Assembly (NCBI GenBank): GCA_025464625.1
Contig: JAOAUZ010000001.1
Coordinates: forward strand, 526,848 to 590,847
Reading direction: 5' to 3'
Length of the DNA stretch: 64,000 bases
Source of the DNA: Rickettsiales bacterium
GTDB taxonomy: Bacteria > Pseudomonadota > Alphaproteobacteria > Rickettsiales > SXRF01
Below, piece by piece: positions 9,703-17,751 of this stretch (the stretch's first letter is position 1; every line of letters starts with the position of its first letter). The notes under the pieces were generated by a model that was given only the letters and a program-made list of their open reading frames with translations, ran no database searches and was not told the origin of the DNA. Position numbers and translations under genes: made by a program.

Positions 9703-9771
9703 GTGAATGGTGGCTGGTGAGCGGTGAAGTAATGTTTTTTTACTATTCACCATTCACCAGCCACCATTCAC
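9703..9771 (+). repeat. 26-bp near-perfect inverted repeat downstream of rpsA
   Basis: The arms at 9703-9728 and 9746-9771 pair at 24 of 26 positions around a 17-base loop that contains a T run. The arms are built from repeated GGTGA/ATGGTG units such as GTGAATGGTGGCTGGTGA. It fills most of the rpsA-sppA gap and could terminate or stabilise the rpsA transcript. The T run is in the loop rather than after the stem, so it is not a classical intrinsic terminator. Confidence 0.75.
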
Positions 9772-9796
9772 CGCCCACCAATCACTGGAGAATAAC

Positions 9797-10705
9797 ATGA
9801 GCATAAACGCAGATTCACTTATCGATCGTTTATATCTAAAAGGGCAAATTAGTAAGTGGCGCGCTTTGGCAATTTTCTTTGCGGTTGTGGCTCTGGTAGT
9901 TTTTGCAAATAAATCTGTATCATCTAAAAAAACAAGTGGTGATTATATAGCCCGCCTTACTTTGGACGGTATAATTGGAGATGACCAAAAAATATATGAT
10001 TTAATATCGAGTATAGAAGATAATAAAAAAATAAAGGCTGTAATCGTTTGGCTGGATACGCCTGGTGGAAGTGCCGTTGGCGGGGAAGAAATTTATCTAC
10101 GTCTCCGTAAATTATCAGAAAAGAAGCCTGTTGTTGGTGTTATGCGCTCTATAAGTGCTTCGGCTGGCTACATGATAGCACTTGGAACCGAGCATATTTT
10201 TGCACGAGCGGGGACAATAACTGGCTCTATCGGTGTATTAATCGAAACAGCAGAAATAACAGTACTTGCCGAAAAACTAGGCATAAAGCCAATATCTATT
10301 AAATCTTCCCCCCTAAAGGCATCGCCTTCTCCTTTTGAAAAATCAACTCCGGAAGCAGAAAAAGTAATAAAAGACATGATTATGGATTTTTATGACCATT
10401 TTGTTGATATTACAGCAGAAAGACGTAAATTACCGCGCGAAAAGGTGATGACACTTGCTGATGGGCGTATTTACAGCGGGAAGCAGGCTGTTGAAAGCAA
10501 GCTTATTGATGCTATTGGCGGGGAACAAGAAGCCAAGGATTGGTTGGTCAAAAACCGTAGTATTTCAGATGATTTAGGCATTTATGATGTCGAAATAGAG
10601 CAGGAAGAGCCACTCCTAGAGCGTATCCTAAAGGGAACAATTGGAGAATTTTGGCAAAAAAGCAGAGTTGGGCTTGACGGATTGTCCGCTATATGGCATT
10701 ATTAA
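9797..10705 (+). CDS. sppA: signal peptide peptidase SppA, S49 family
   Basis: This is a 302-residue short-form SppA, a membrane-anchored serine/lysine protease that degrades cleaved signal peptides. One membrane segment lies at about residues 21-40 (WRALAIFFAVVALVVFAN). The S49 core includes WLDTPGGSAVGGEEIYLRLR near 90, SISASAGYMIALG near 117 containing the presumed catalytic Ser, and GSIGVLIE. The lysine of the dyad is probably in the KSSPLKASPSP stretch near 168-178. A GGAG ribosome site precedes the ATG. Its place between rpsA and ihfB matches other Alphaproteobacteria. Confidence 0.92.
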   Translation: MSINADSLIDRLYLKGQISKWRALAIFFAVVALVVFANKSVSSKKTSGDYIARLTLDGIIGDDQKIYDLISSIEDNKKIKAVIVWLDTPGGSAVGGEEIYLRLRKLSEKKPVVGVMRSISASAGYMIALGTEHIFARAGTITGSIGVLIETAEITVLAEKLGIKPISIKSSPLKASPSPFEKSTPEAEKVIKDMIMDFYDHFVDITAERRKLPREKVMTLADGRIYSGKQAVESKLIDAIGGEQEAKDWLVKNRSISDDLGIYDVEIEQEEPLLERILKGTIGEFWQKSRVGLDGLSAIWHY

Positions 10706-10750
10706 CCGATTAATTTCTTCTAGTTCAATAACTTTGTCTTAAAAATAACA

Positions 10751-10775
10751 ATAAAATCCTATGTATGGATTTTAT
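10751..10775 (+). promoter_or_regulatory. 9-bp perfect hairpin upstream of ihfB
   Basis: ATAAAATCC (10751-10759) and GGATTTTAT (10767-10775) form a perfect stem with a 7-base loop. It lies between the sppA stop and the ihfB ribosome binding site (CGGAG at 10781-10785). No T run follows on the plus strand. It may be an mRNA processing or attenuation structure; the role is not established. Confidence 0.4.
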
Positions 10776-10792
10776 AGCTTCGGAGATACCTA

Positions 10793-11086
10793 ATGACCAA
10801 ATCTGAACTCATTCTTCGTCTTTCTAAACGTTACCCGCACCTGTATCAACGTGATATTGAAACTTTGGTTTCAACTATCTTTGATGATATTTCAGCTACA
10901 CTGGTAGATGGTGGTCGCGTTGAGCTTCGTGGCTTTGGTGCATTCTCTATCCGCCGTCGTGACTCTCGCAAGGCACGCAATCCTAAAAACGGAAAAGAAG
11001 TTAGTATTGGTGAGCGTTATGCAATTTATTTCCGTACAGGGAAAGAGTTGCGCGAACGCATCAACAAAGCTCCTGTGATGAATTAG
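10793..11086 (+). CDS. ihfB: integration host factor beta subunit
   Basis: IHF-beta pairs with IHF-alpha to bend DNA. The 97-residue protein shows the HU/IHF fold: N-terminal MTKSELILRLS, DDISATLVDGGRVELRGFGAF, and the DNA-wrapping arm RDSRKARNPKNGKEV with the intercalating proline. The ELRGFGAFSIRRR segment and KELRERIN tail are those of IhfB rather than HU. A good GGAG site sits 7 bases before the ATG. The next gene starts 2 bases after the stop. Confidence 0.93.
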   Translation: MTKSELILRLSKRYPHLYQRDIETLVSTIFDDISATLVDGGRVELRGFGAFSIRRRDSRKARNPKNGKEVSIGERYAIYFRTGKELRERINKAPVMN

Positions 11087-11088
11087 TT

Positions 11089-11400
11089 GTGGGCTATATA
11101 AAGTTCTTTTTAATAGCAGTTGTTGCTATTCTTTTAATTACTTTTTGTATAGTTAATCGTGGGGCTGTTTCTGTTAGCCTGTTCCCTTTTCCATACGAAA
11201 TTAATGTTCCTATTTTTATTCTTGCAATTTTATGTTGTGCAGTTGGTGTTGTTGCTGCCAGCCTCCTCTTCAAAATAAAATTATTCCAAGTGAATTCTTT
11301 GCTCAGAAAAACTAAACAACGTATGGAAGCTTTAGAAAATGAGAACAAGTCTCTTCGTAGCGAGCGAGACAGCACTCTCATATCACTTCCCAAAAAATAG
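11089..11400 (+). CDS. LapA-domain (DUF1049) inner-membrane protein
   Basis: This 103-residue protein has two membrane segments (about 5-24 and 38-62) and a C-terminal cytoplasmic coiled coil (LLRKTKQRMEALENENKSLR). The NRGAVSVSLFPFPYEINVPIFIL motif region between the segments is typical of DUF1049. The E. coli homologue LapA (YciS) works with LapB in controlling LPS synthesis via FtsH/LpxC; no LapB is in the window. It is unrelated to the adhesin also called LapA. The start is GTG, two bases after ihfB, so the genes are probably cotranscribed. Confidence 0.85.
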   Translation: MGYIKFFLIAVVAILLITFCIVNRGAVSVSLFPFPYEINVPIFILAILCCAVGVVAASLLFKIKLFQVNSLLRKTKQRMEALENENKSLRSERDSTLISLPKK

Positions 11401-11411
11401 CATTATCTGTC

Positions 11412-12053
11412 ATGGATGTGGCTGTAAAAATCTGCGGTTTAAATAATGAGTCAGCCGTGCGTGCTGTAATTAAAGCAAATGCTAATTACGCGGGATTTGT
11501 TCATTATCCAAAATCACCACGCCATGTTTCTATTGAGCAGGCAGCCAAACTAAAATCATTGCTGCCACCATCTATAAAATCTGTAATGGTTCTGGTAAAT
11601 CCAAGTGATGTTTTACTTACAGAAATTGCCAATATTATGCGCCCTGATTTTTTTCAATTGCATGGTGATGAATCACCTGAAAGGCTAGCTGAAATTCGCC
11701 AAAAATTTCCGCAAGTAAAATTAATAAAAGCGATACCAGTGCATAATTCTGATGACATAAAAAAAGCCAAAGATTTTTATGACGTATGTGATTTTTTACT
11801 CTTCGATGCCAAGCCATCTGGTGATAATATGATTCATGGTGGTAACGGCATAAGTTTTGATTGGTCGCTGCTTGCAGGCAATACACCAACAGAAAACTGG
11901 TTTCTGGCTGGCGGATTAAATGCACAAAATATCAAGGATGCAATCATGATAACTAGTGCAAAATTTATTGATGTCTCTTCTGGCGTTGAAAGCTCTGCTG
12001 GTGTAAAAGACGCTGGAATGATTGAGGAATTCGTAAAGGTTACACGCCAATGA
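11412..12053 (+). CDS. trpF: phosphoribosylanthranilate isomerase
   Basis: TrpF catalyses the Amadori rearrangement of N-(5-phosphoribosyl)anthranilate in tryptophan synthesis. It is a 213-residue TIM barrel with the N-terminal KICGLNNE motif containing the catalytic Cys, [25 protein letters not shown] and the catalytic Asp in LLFDAKPSG. The C-terminal phosphate site is WFLAGGLN with DVSSGVE. The stop overlaps the trpB start (ATGA). The lapA-trpF-trpB-trpA order is a common alphaproteobacterial arrangement. No trpC, trpD or trpE occurs in the window. Confidence 0.95.
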   Translation: MDVAVKICGLNNESAVRAVIKANANYAGFVHYPKSPRHVSIEQAAKLKSLLPPSIKSVMVLVNPSDVLLTEIANIMRPDFFQLHGDESPERLAEIRQKFPQVKLIKAIPVHNSDDIKKAKDFYDVCDFLLFDAKPSGDNMIHGGNGISFDWSLLAGNTPTENWFLAGGLNAQNIKDAIMITSAKFIDVSSGVESSAGVKDAGMIEEFVKVTRQ

Positions 12054-13252
12054 AGATAAGTAACACACAACCTGATATAAACGGACATTTTGGGATATTC
12101 GGCGGGAGATATGTTGCCGAAACTTTGATGCCGCTTATTTTAGAGGTGGAAAAGGCTTATGAAGCTGCCAAAGCTGACCCTAGTTTCCAACAAGAAATTG
12201 ATTATTATTTTACTCATTATGTTGGTCGCCCTTCCCCGCTTTATTTTGCGCCACGTTTTACGCAGCATTGTGGAGGGGCAAAAATCTATTTCAAACGTGA
12301 CGAGCTGAACCACACAGGCGCACATAAAATCAATAACTGCATCGGGCAGATTCTGCTGGCTAAACGGCTTGGGCGCAAGCGCATCATCGCTGAAACTGGC
12401 GCAGGACAGCATGGCGTGGCAACCGCCACTGTTTGCGCTTTATTCGGGCTTAAATGCGTTATTTACATGGGCGCAAAAGATATTGAACGGCAAGCACCAA
12501 ACGTGTTCCGCATGAAGCTGCTGGGGGCGGAAGTTATTCCTGTTGAATCAGGCACAAAAACCCTGAAAGATGCGATGAATGAAGCGCTGCGTGATTGGGT
12601 GACTAATGTGCATGACACTTTCTACCTCATCGGCACAGCAGCAGGCCCTCACCCCTACCCTGCTATGGTGCGGGATTTTCAAGCCATCATCGGGCGGGAA
12701 GTACGCACGCAAATGCAAGCAGCCGAAGGTCGTCTGCCTGACACTCTAGTGGCAGCAATTGGTGGCGGCAGCAATGCCATTGGTTTATTCCATCCTTTTA
12801 TCGCTGATAACAGCGTAAAAATGATTGGAGTGGAAGCGGCTGGGCATGGGCTAGATTCTGGCGCACACGCAGCCTCTATTGCCCGTGGGAAAGCTGGTGT
12901 TTTGCATGGCAGCCGCACTTACCTGTTGCAAGATGATGACGGACAAATTCTTGATGCTCACTCCATCTCCGCAGGGTTAGATTATCCGGGTATTGGCCCT
13001 GAACATTCATGGCTGCATGAAAGCGGGCGGGTGGAATATGCCTCGGTGGTTGATGATGAAGCTCTGGCAGCCTTTCAACTGGTTTCTAAACTAGAGGGGA
13101 TCATTCCCGCCCTTGAACCCTCACACGCCCTCGCCCATGTGCAAAAAATCGCTCCTAAATTACCGAAAGACCACCTACTTGTGGTAAATGTATGCGGACG
13201 TGGTGATAAGGATATTTTCACCGTGGCTAAGGCTTTGGGAGTGCAGCTATGA
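12050..13252 (+). CDS. trpB: tryptophan synthase beta chain
   Basis: TrpB is the PLP-dependent subunit that condenses indole with serine. The PLP lysine is in HTGAHKINN near residue 89, preceded by [19 protein letters not shown] near 112 and the phosphate cup [10 protein letters not shown] near 235 are intact. Further signatures are [14 protein letters not shown] and [12 protein letters not shown]. The length of 400 is standard. It overlaps trpF and trpA by four bases each. A sample line (12901-12960) is 47% GC against 37% in trpF (11461-11520), so base composition rises here. Confidence 0.97.
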   Translation: MKISNTQPDINGHFGIFGGRYVAETLMPLILEVEKAYEAAKADPSFQQEIDYYFTHYVGRPSPLYFAPRFTQHCGGAKIYFKRDELNHTGAHKINNCIGQILLAKRLGRKRIIAETGAGQHGVATATVCALFGLKCVIYMGAKDIERQAPNVFRMKLLGAEVIPVESGTKTLKDAMNEALRDWVTNVHDTFYLIGTAAGPHPYPAMVRDFQAIIGREVRTQMQAAEGRLPDTLVAAIGGGSNAIGLFHPFIADNSVKMIGVEAAGHGLDSGAHAASIARGKAGVLHGSRTYLLQDDDGQILDAHSISAGLDYPGIGPEHSWLHESGRVEYASVVDDEALAAFQLVSKLEGIIPALEPSHALAHVQKIAPKLPKDHLLVVNVCGRGDKDIFTVAKALGVQL

Positions 13253-14034
13253 CCACACGCATACAAAACACCTTCGCTAAATTAAAAGGGCAAAAGCGTA
13301 CTGCCCTTATTCCATTTATCATGGGCTATGACCCTGATGAGCAGACATCAGCAAAAATATTGGCTGCATTGCCTGCTGCGGGTGCGGATATTATTGAAAT
13401 AGGCATGCCATTTTCTGACCCAATGGCAGATGGTGCGGTGATTCAAGCAGCGGGCATCCGTGCGCTAAAAGCTGGGGCAACCGTTGTAAAAATTATCGCC
13501 ATGGTGCGTGAATTCCGCAAGAACAATAACGAAACACCAATTATCCTGATGGGCTACTTCAACCCTGTTTATCGCTATGGAGTGGAGAAATTTTGCAAAG
13601 ACGCAGTTTCTGCAGGTGTGGACGGGATTATTATCGTTGACCTGCCACCTGAGGAAGAAAGTGAAATCCGCCCGCACCTCACCGCCACGGGGCTAGACCT
13701 TATCCGCCTCATCGCCCCAACTAGCGGTGATGATAGATTGCCAATGCTCACTGCCTCTGCCAGTGGCTTTGTTTATTATATTTCCATTACAGGCATCACA
13801 GGGGCAAAAACTGCGGATAGCGGAGCGCTCAAAAAACAAATTGAACATCTGCGTGAATTCACCAAGCTGCCTATTGCCGTTGGTTTTGGTATAAAAACCC
13901 AGCAGCAAGTAAGCGACGTGTCAAAATTTTCTGATGCAGTAGTGGTCGGCTCCGCACTGGTTGACGCTATTCACAACGCAGATGATAAAGTACAAGCCGC
14001 AACTAAGTTTATCAACTCACTCACCAACAAATAA
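13249..14034 (+). CDS. trpA: tryptophan synthase alpha chain
   Basis: TrpA cleaves indole-3-glycerol phosphate and channels indole to TrpB. The 261-residue barrel has the catalytic Glu in [16 protein letters not shown] (about 45-60), [10 protein letters not shown], the catalytic Asp in [11 protein letters not shown], and the phosphate loop AVGFGIKT near 211. The start overlaps the trpB stop. It ends the trp operon; only three bases separate its stop from the converging minus-strand gene, and I see no terminator hairpin there. Confidence 0.96.
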   Translation: MTTRIQNTFAKLKGQKRTALIPFIMGYDPDEQTSAKILAALPAAGADIIEIGMPFSDPMADGAVIQAAGIRALKAGATVVKIIAMVREFRKNNNETPIILMGYFNPVYRYGVEKFCKDAVSAGVDGIIIVDLPPEEESEIRPHLTATGLDLIRLIAPTSGDDRLPMLTASASGFVYYISITGITGAKTADSGALKKQIEHLREFTKLPIAVGFGIKTQQQVSDVSKFSDAVVVGSALVDAIHNADDKVQAATKFINSLTNK

Positions 14035-14037
14035 TAT

Positions 14038-16197
14038 CTAAGAAACCTTTCTATGGTTCTTTAAGATGTTATTGAGCCATCCGCGACCGCTTTGATTATC
14101 AACATAATGAATCAGGGCTATTACGACGCGCTGATCAAAAAAGCTGCCAACATTATCCAATAAAAATTTATTTGCTGCTTCAATGCTCATAGCATCACGC
14201 CATGAACGAGGACTTATCATACCGATGAAAGCATTCGCCACTGCAATAATTCGCGCGGAAATTAAAATTACATCACCTTTTAAACCAAGATTCCCAGTAC
14301 CATTGTATTTTTCCTGCCACTGTTTTAGTGTTTCAGCAACTGGTCCATCAAATGATACTTTTCCTAATAAATCAGCGGCTGCATCCATAGATGTACGAAT
14401 TGTGATTTTTTCGTCATCACTTAAATGCCCAGTTTTAGTGAGAAGTTCTGTAGGTACAACGATTTTTCCGATATTCATTAGGTTGGCAGCAGTTGTTGTG
14501 GTTTCTATCATCACATTATCAAGCCCCATATCTACTGCTATTTGGTATGCAAGTTGAGAAACAAGCAATGAATGATTAGCCGCGAATGGATCGCGCTTAT
14601 CAACCAAACTTAAAAGGGTCTGCACCAGCTGCTTTTGCGTAGAAAGTCTGCGCTCACGCTCGTGATAAATTTCACTTATATCTTGCTCTACAACTAACAC
14701 TCCAGAAGTTTTTTCTGGCAATAAAGAGACTGGAATTTCTTTAAGGGGAATATAGCCAGAACGAATTATTATTTCATTATCGCCATCATTTTCATGATGA
14801 ACATTATAAATTTGATGCCCCTCTTCCAAAGCAATTTCACATTGCTCCTTCACATGTTCAGCACGAGCTGTCCCTCGTATATCTGAAACAGTTTTTCCAA
14901 CTATACTTTTTGGCGACATTCCTGATTCTTCCGATACCTTCTTATTTGCAAACCAATAAGTTTGTTTCTCATCTACTATGTAAATAGCTTCTGGTTGATA
15001 GTCGGTGACTAGCCTTAGCAAATTTTCCTGTGCCTGTGATTTTACCGCAACTTTTTTGAAGTAGCTTGATGCCATCAGCGCGTGACGCGAATATGAATAC
15101 CACCACATCGTAATTATAATTAAAACTATTACAGCAATAATAAGAGTAAAAGTCGCGGTTATGGCTGCGCGGTGCGCTCCACTCTCCACAAACGCCTCAG
15201 CCTTGTCAATCTTAACAACCAATTTCCAATTTGCTCCATTTATATCACGCGAAGTAGCAAGCACTGGCTGTCCACGATAATCTTTTAGTTCAGAAGAAAA
15301 ATTATCTGTTCCCTTATTAATATAGGCCTCGGCACTGTCCTTTTGATTGAGTTCAAATTGTTTGCTAAGTAGAGCGCTGCCATCCTGCAAAGGAGAAATA
15401 TATTCCATTTTGTCTTTTGTATCGCCAGCCAACCGCACCAACAATATCTCCAGAGTTTTTTCTGTAGAACCTGGTTGTTTCAAAAGCCCAAACAAATTTT
15501 CATCAATTGTTTTTATGGCAATGATTTTTCCAATCTGCCCTTCCGCATTATGCTCACCCTGAATCGAATAAATCGGAACAGAGAAACCTACATAAAGAGT
15601 GCCGTCAGCATCTTTCTGCAAATCAATAAAACCTTCCGCACCAGCAATTTGTTTTTTTGCATGTTCAACAATTTTAGCCATTGAGGAATTAATCATTGGC
15701 GTACCAACAACCAACTGATTGTCATTACCAAGAACTACTAAACCGCTTTTGCTTTCTGTTGGAATATTTGCGGGAATTGCATCAGTTCCACTTGTCGACA
15801 TGAATCCAGCGCGTTGTGCTGTAAAAACCAACAAATTGCGCAAATAAGATTTTTGTGACGGTTCAGCATCAGTCGGCGCACCTTCTTGCTGTGGAACCAT
15901 TTGCAATTCCGCCAGATATAGCTTGAGCGATGGATTTTCTGCTAATGTACGCAGCTCTGTGAAATTACCAGATATGAAATGACTAACATCTGTCTTACGA
16001 CTTTCCGCAATAAGATTCAGACGTTCTTTCCAAGATTGTACATCCCGCGCATAATCTTTTTTGTTGAAGTCAGAAATAAATATTAGTCCGCCAATAATAA
16101 TCCCGAATACCAGTAAAACGATCCCGTACATCCACGGGGTGCATTTTATTTTTGTCACTTCAGAAAATTCATCATCCGATGGGAGTATTTTGCTCAT
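14038..16197 (-). CDS. membrane sensor protein: extracytoplasmic region, PAS and degenerate HD-GYP domain
   Basis: The 719-residue protein has a membrane segment at about 22-41, a long extracytoplasmic region (about 42-344), a second membrane segment at about 345-367, a PAS domain (about 396-510, YIVDEKQTYWFANKK) and a C-terminal HD-GYP-like domain (about 540-700). HD-GYP enzymes hydrolyse cyclic-di-GMP. Here the fold signatures remain (LLTKTGHLSDDE, ARIIAVANAF) but key residues are gone. HDIGK is replaced by MNIGK near 573, HHERxDGxGYP by QWQEKYNGTGNLG near 625-637, and ADxxDA by ANAFIG. It is probably a binding receptor rather than an enzyme; this is inference. It follows the LapG-like protease gene on the same strand with an 81-base gap. 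Confidence 0.85.
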   Translation of the reverse strand: MSKILPSDDEFSEVTKIKCTPWMYGIVLLVFGIIIGGLIFISDFNKKDYARDVQSWKERLNLIAESRKTDVSHFISGNFTELRTLAENPSLKLYLAELQMVPQQEGAPTDAEPSQKSYLRNLLVFTAQRAGFMSTSGTDAIPANIPTESKSGLVVLGNDNQLVVGTPMINSSMAKIVEHAKKQIAGAEGFIDLQKDADGTLYVGFSVPIYSIQGEHNAEGQIGKIIAIKTIDENLFGLLKQPGSTEKTLEILLVRLAGDTKDKMEYISPLQDGSALLSKQFELNQKDSAEAYINKGTDNFSSELKDYRGQPVLATSRDINGANWKLVVKIDKAEAFVESGAHRAAITATFTLIIAVIVLIIITMWWYSYSRHALMASSYFKKVAVKSQAQENLLRLVTDYQPEAIYIVDEKQTYWFANKKVSEESGMSPKSIVGKTVSDIRGTARAEHVKEQCEIALEEGHQIYNVHHENDGDNEIIIRSGYIPLKEIPVSLLPEKTSGVLVVEQDISEIYHERERRLSTQKQLVQTLLSLVDKRDPFAANHSLLVSQLAYQIAVDMGLDNVMIETTTTAANLMNIGKIVVPTELLTKTGHLSDDEKITIRTSMDAAADLLGKVSFDGPVAETLKQWQEKYNGTGNLGLKGDVILISARIIAVANAFIGMISPRSWRDAMSIEAANKFLLDNVGSFFDQRVVIALIHYVDNQSGRGWLNNILKNHRKVS

Positions 16198-16278
16198 TTT
16201 AGTCTCTCCTTAATTTATATCTTATGTAACAAATTTTTCTTATTTATACCAATGTAATATTTAGCAAAAAGTAAAGCC

Positions 16279-16941
16279 TTACATTCTCGGACGGTATGTC
16301 CACCAGTTTGTTTCATTGACACCATAGATAGGGCGATAGTGATAAATTTTCATCGCAGGAATTACATGCTTAATCTGGTTATCAAGAATAATCAGATTAT
16401 CATCATCATCATATATCCCTAAAATAGCGTGGATAATTCCGCCAAGATTTAAATCCTGTACTATCATTATACGCATCTTATCTTCTGGGATTCCTAATGC
16501 GCGCAACGAATGGTATTTAGAAATAGCGTAGTCCTCGCAATCACCACTTATTTCCATGAATTCATATGGCGTTTCCCAATAATCATTCATTCCCCAATTA
16601 AGTTGATCTACTATATAAGGATGTTTGTTCGACCAGTTATTCACCTCGTCCAACTGCTCGTTAAATGGCTTATCCTTTAATGTTTCGAGCAACTCCTTCC
16701 ATTCTTTTATAACACAAGGATGATAGCGAACAGTGTCGCATTCATCGTCTGATATTTCTTGCTGACTCTGGAAACGAGACAATACACCAGTCCATTTAGG
16801 GAAATGGATGAGATCCTCAAACTTAGACTCACTCATATTGAAATAAGAATTATATGATGTTTGCGCCTGCGCTGAATATGCAAGTAGAAGCGCAAGCAAA
16901 CTTAAAATTATTGGAGAAAATATTTTATATTGATGATTCAT
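16279..16941 (-). CDS. LapG/BTLCP-type transglutaminase-like periplasmic cysteine protease
   Basis: The 220-residue form starts at the ATG at 16941, which opens a normal signal peptide (residues 1-27, ending SAQA). An upstream in-frame ATG at 17067 would add 42 residues and bury it. The family's triad is visible as Cys135 in GDCEDYA, His171 in IIHAILGIY and Asp187 in LIILDN. BTLCP proteins include LapG, which clips the surface adhesin LapA in Pseudomonas when the c-di-GMP receptor LapD releases it. Two cysteines near the mature N-terminus (CDTVRYHPC) may form a disulfide. It lies directly upstream of the degenerate HD-GYP membrane protein, probably in one operon. No large adhesin is in the window. 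Confidence 0.85.
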   Translation of the reverse strand: MNHQYKIFSPIILSLLALLLAYSAQAQTSYNSYFNMSESKFEDLIHFPKWTGVLSRFQSQQEISDDECDTVRYHPCVIKEWKELLETLKDKPFNEQLDEVNNWSNKHPYIVDQLNWGMNDYWETPYEFMEISGDCEDYAISKYHSLRALGIPEDKMRIMIVQDLNLGGIIHAILGIYDDDDNLIILDNQIKHVIPAMKIYHYRPIYGVNETNWWTYRPRM

Positions 16942-17081
16942 AATCCAACTTTTATACGTCATAACCGAGCTATAGCGCATCATTTTCTTCTTTGCTATTG
17001 TGTTTTTTATATCACACTCGAAACAAAATACATGCCATTTAAAAAATCTGTTACAGGCAAAATACACAAGAGAACAATATA

Positions 17082-17163
17082 TTTTGTTTCGTATACGGAA
17101 CGTTATAACAAAGACTTTCTGCGTATTTGAGAATATTATTTTTTGTTCCGTATATGGAATGTT
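17082..17163. promoter_or_regulatory. two 23-bp dyad repeats, candidate operators
   Basis: The gene-free stretch 16942-17322 separates the divergent LapG-like and histone-like genes. It contains two 23-bp copies at 17082-17104 and 17141-17163 that match at 20 of 23 positions. The cores are dyads, TTTCGTATACGGAA and TTCCGTATATGGAA. The copies start 59 bases apart. The second touches the -35 box of the promoter at 17162-17190. Such spacing suits a dimeric regulator, but none is identified. Apart from these and the promoter I see nothing else in the gap. Confidence 0.55.
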
Positions 17164-17190
17164 GCTTGATTGAAATTTATTTTCTATAAT
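17162..17190 (+). promoter_or_regulatory. sigma70-like promoter for the histone H1-like gene
   Basis: TTGCTT at 17162-17167 and a consensus TATAAT at 17185-17190 are separated by 17 bases. It points toward the Lys/Ala-rich gene, with a leader of roughly 125 bases. The -35 box overlaps the end of a 23-bp dyad repeat. Confidence 0.6.
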
Positions 17191-17322
17191 TTCATGGATA
17201 CAAAAAACATGAACGCCACATTTCGCGTTAAGAGAAAATTAATTATTGGTGCGTATATATGAACCCATATTCATTTGCATGGTGTAGGTGGATATTATGT
17301 AATTACATAAATGGAGTTTATT

Positions 17323-17619
17323 ATGACTGTTGCAAAAAAATCTGCTAAAAAACCAGCTGCTAAAAAAGCTGCTGCTAAAAAACCAGCTGCTAAAAAAGTA
17401 GTTGCTAAGAAAAAACCTGCTGCAAAGAAATCTGCTGCAAAGAAACCAGCTGCTAAAAAAGCCGCTAAGAAAAAACCAGCTGCTAAAAAAGCTGCTGCTA
17501 AAAAACCAGCTGCTAAGAAAGTAGCTAAAAAGCCTGCTAAAGTTTCTAAACCAAAAGCAAGCCTTAGCTTAGCTGCTAAATCTATGGCTGCTAAAAAAGT
17601 AACTCCAATCCGTCTCTAA
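17323..17619 (+). CDS. histone H1-like Lys/Ala/Pro-rich DNA-binding protein
   Basis: The protein is almost wholly repeats of AAKKPAAKK and AAKKA type, 98 residues from the chosen start. That start, the ATG at 17323, has GGAG at 17313-17316 at ideal spacing; an earlier in-frame ATG at 17311 has no such site. It resembles bacterial H1-like proteins (chlamydial Hc1/Hc2, Bordetella BpH1, AlgP), which bind DNA non-specifically and may compact the nucleoid. The C-terminus (KVSKPKASLSLAAKSMAAKK, then VTPIRL) is less repetitive. The gene stands alone with its own promoter and terminator. Confidence 0.8.
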   Translation: MTVAKKSAKKPAAKKAAAKKPAAKKVVAKKKPAAKKSAAKKPAAKKAAKKKPAAKKAAAKKPAAKKVAKKPAKVSKPKASLSLAAKSMAAKKVTPIRL

Positions 17620-17649
17620 TTCACGGATTAGTTATTTCTGAATAAAATA

Positions 17650-17677
17650 GGGGGTCTCAATTGAGACTCCCTTTTTT
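17650..17677 (+). terminator. intrinsic terminator after the histone-like gene
   Basis: An 11-base arm (17650-17660) pairs with 17661-17671 apart from one G-T wobble, the innermost AATT forming the loop. Six T residues (17672-17677) follow on the plus strand. Confidence 0.85.
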
Positions 17678-17695
17678 ATATTTAAAAATTGTAAT

Positions 17696-17727
17696 AAAAA
17701 AGCCCCGCAGACTTTAATCCACGGGGC
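17696..17727 (-). terminator. intrinsic terminator of pnp
   Basis: Read on the minus strand, GCCCCG (17727-17722) pairs with CGGGGC (17707-17702) and is followed by six T residues (the A run 17696-17701). It lies 24 bases after the pnp stop and ends the rimP-to-pnp operon. Confidence 0.85.
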
Positions 17728-17751
17728 TTCGGCTTTACAAAATCACACTAA

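Noticed and set aside
11089-11400. LapA as the adhesin partner of the LapG-like protease
   Set aside because: This LapA is the DUF1049 LPS-assembly protein of 103 residues; it only shares the name with the large Pseudomonas adhesin.
17323-17619. Regular DNA repeats resembling a CRISPR-like array
   Set aside because: The periodicity comes from AAKKPAAKK coding repeats in one open frame; there are no constant repeats separated by unique spacers.
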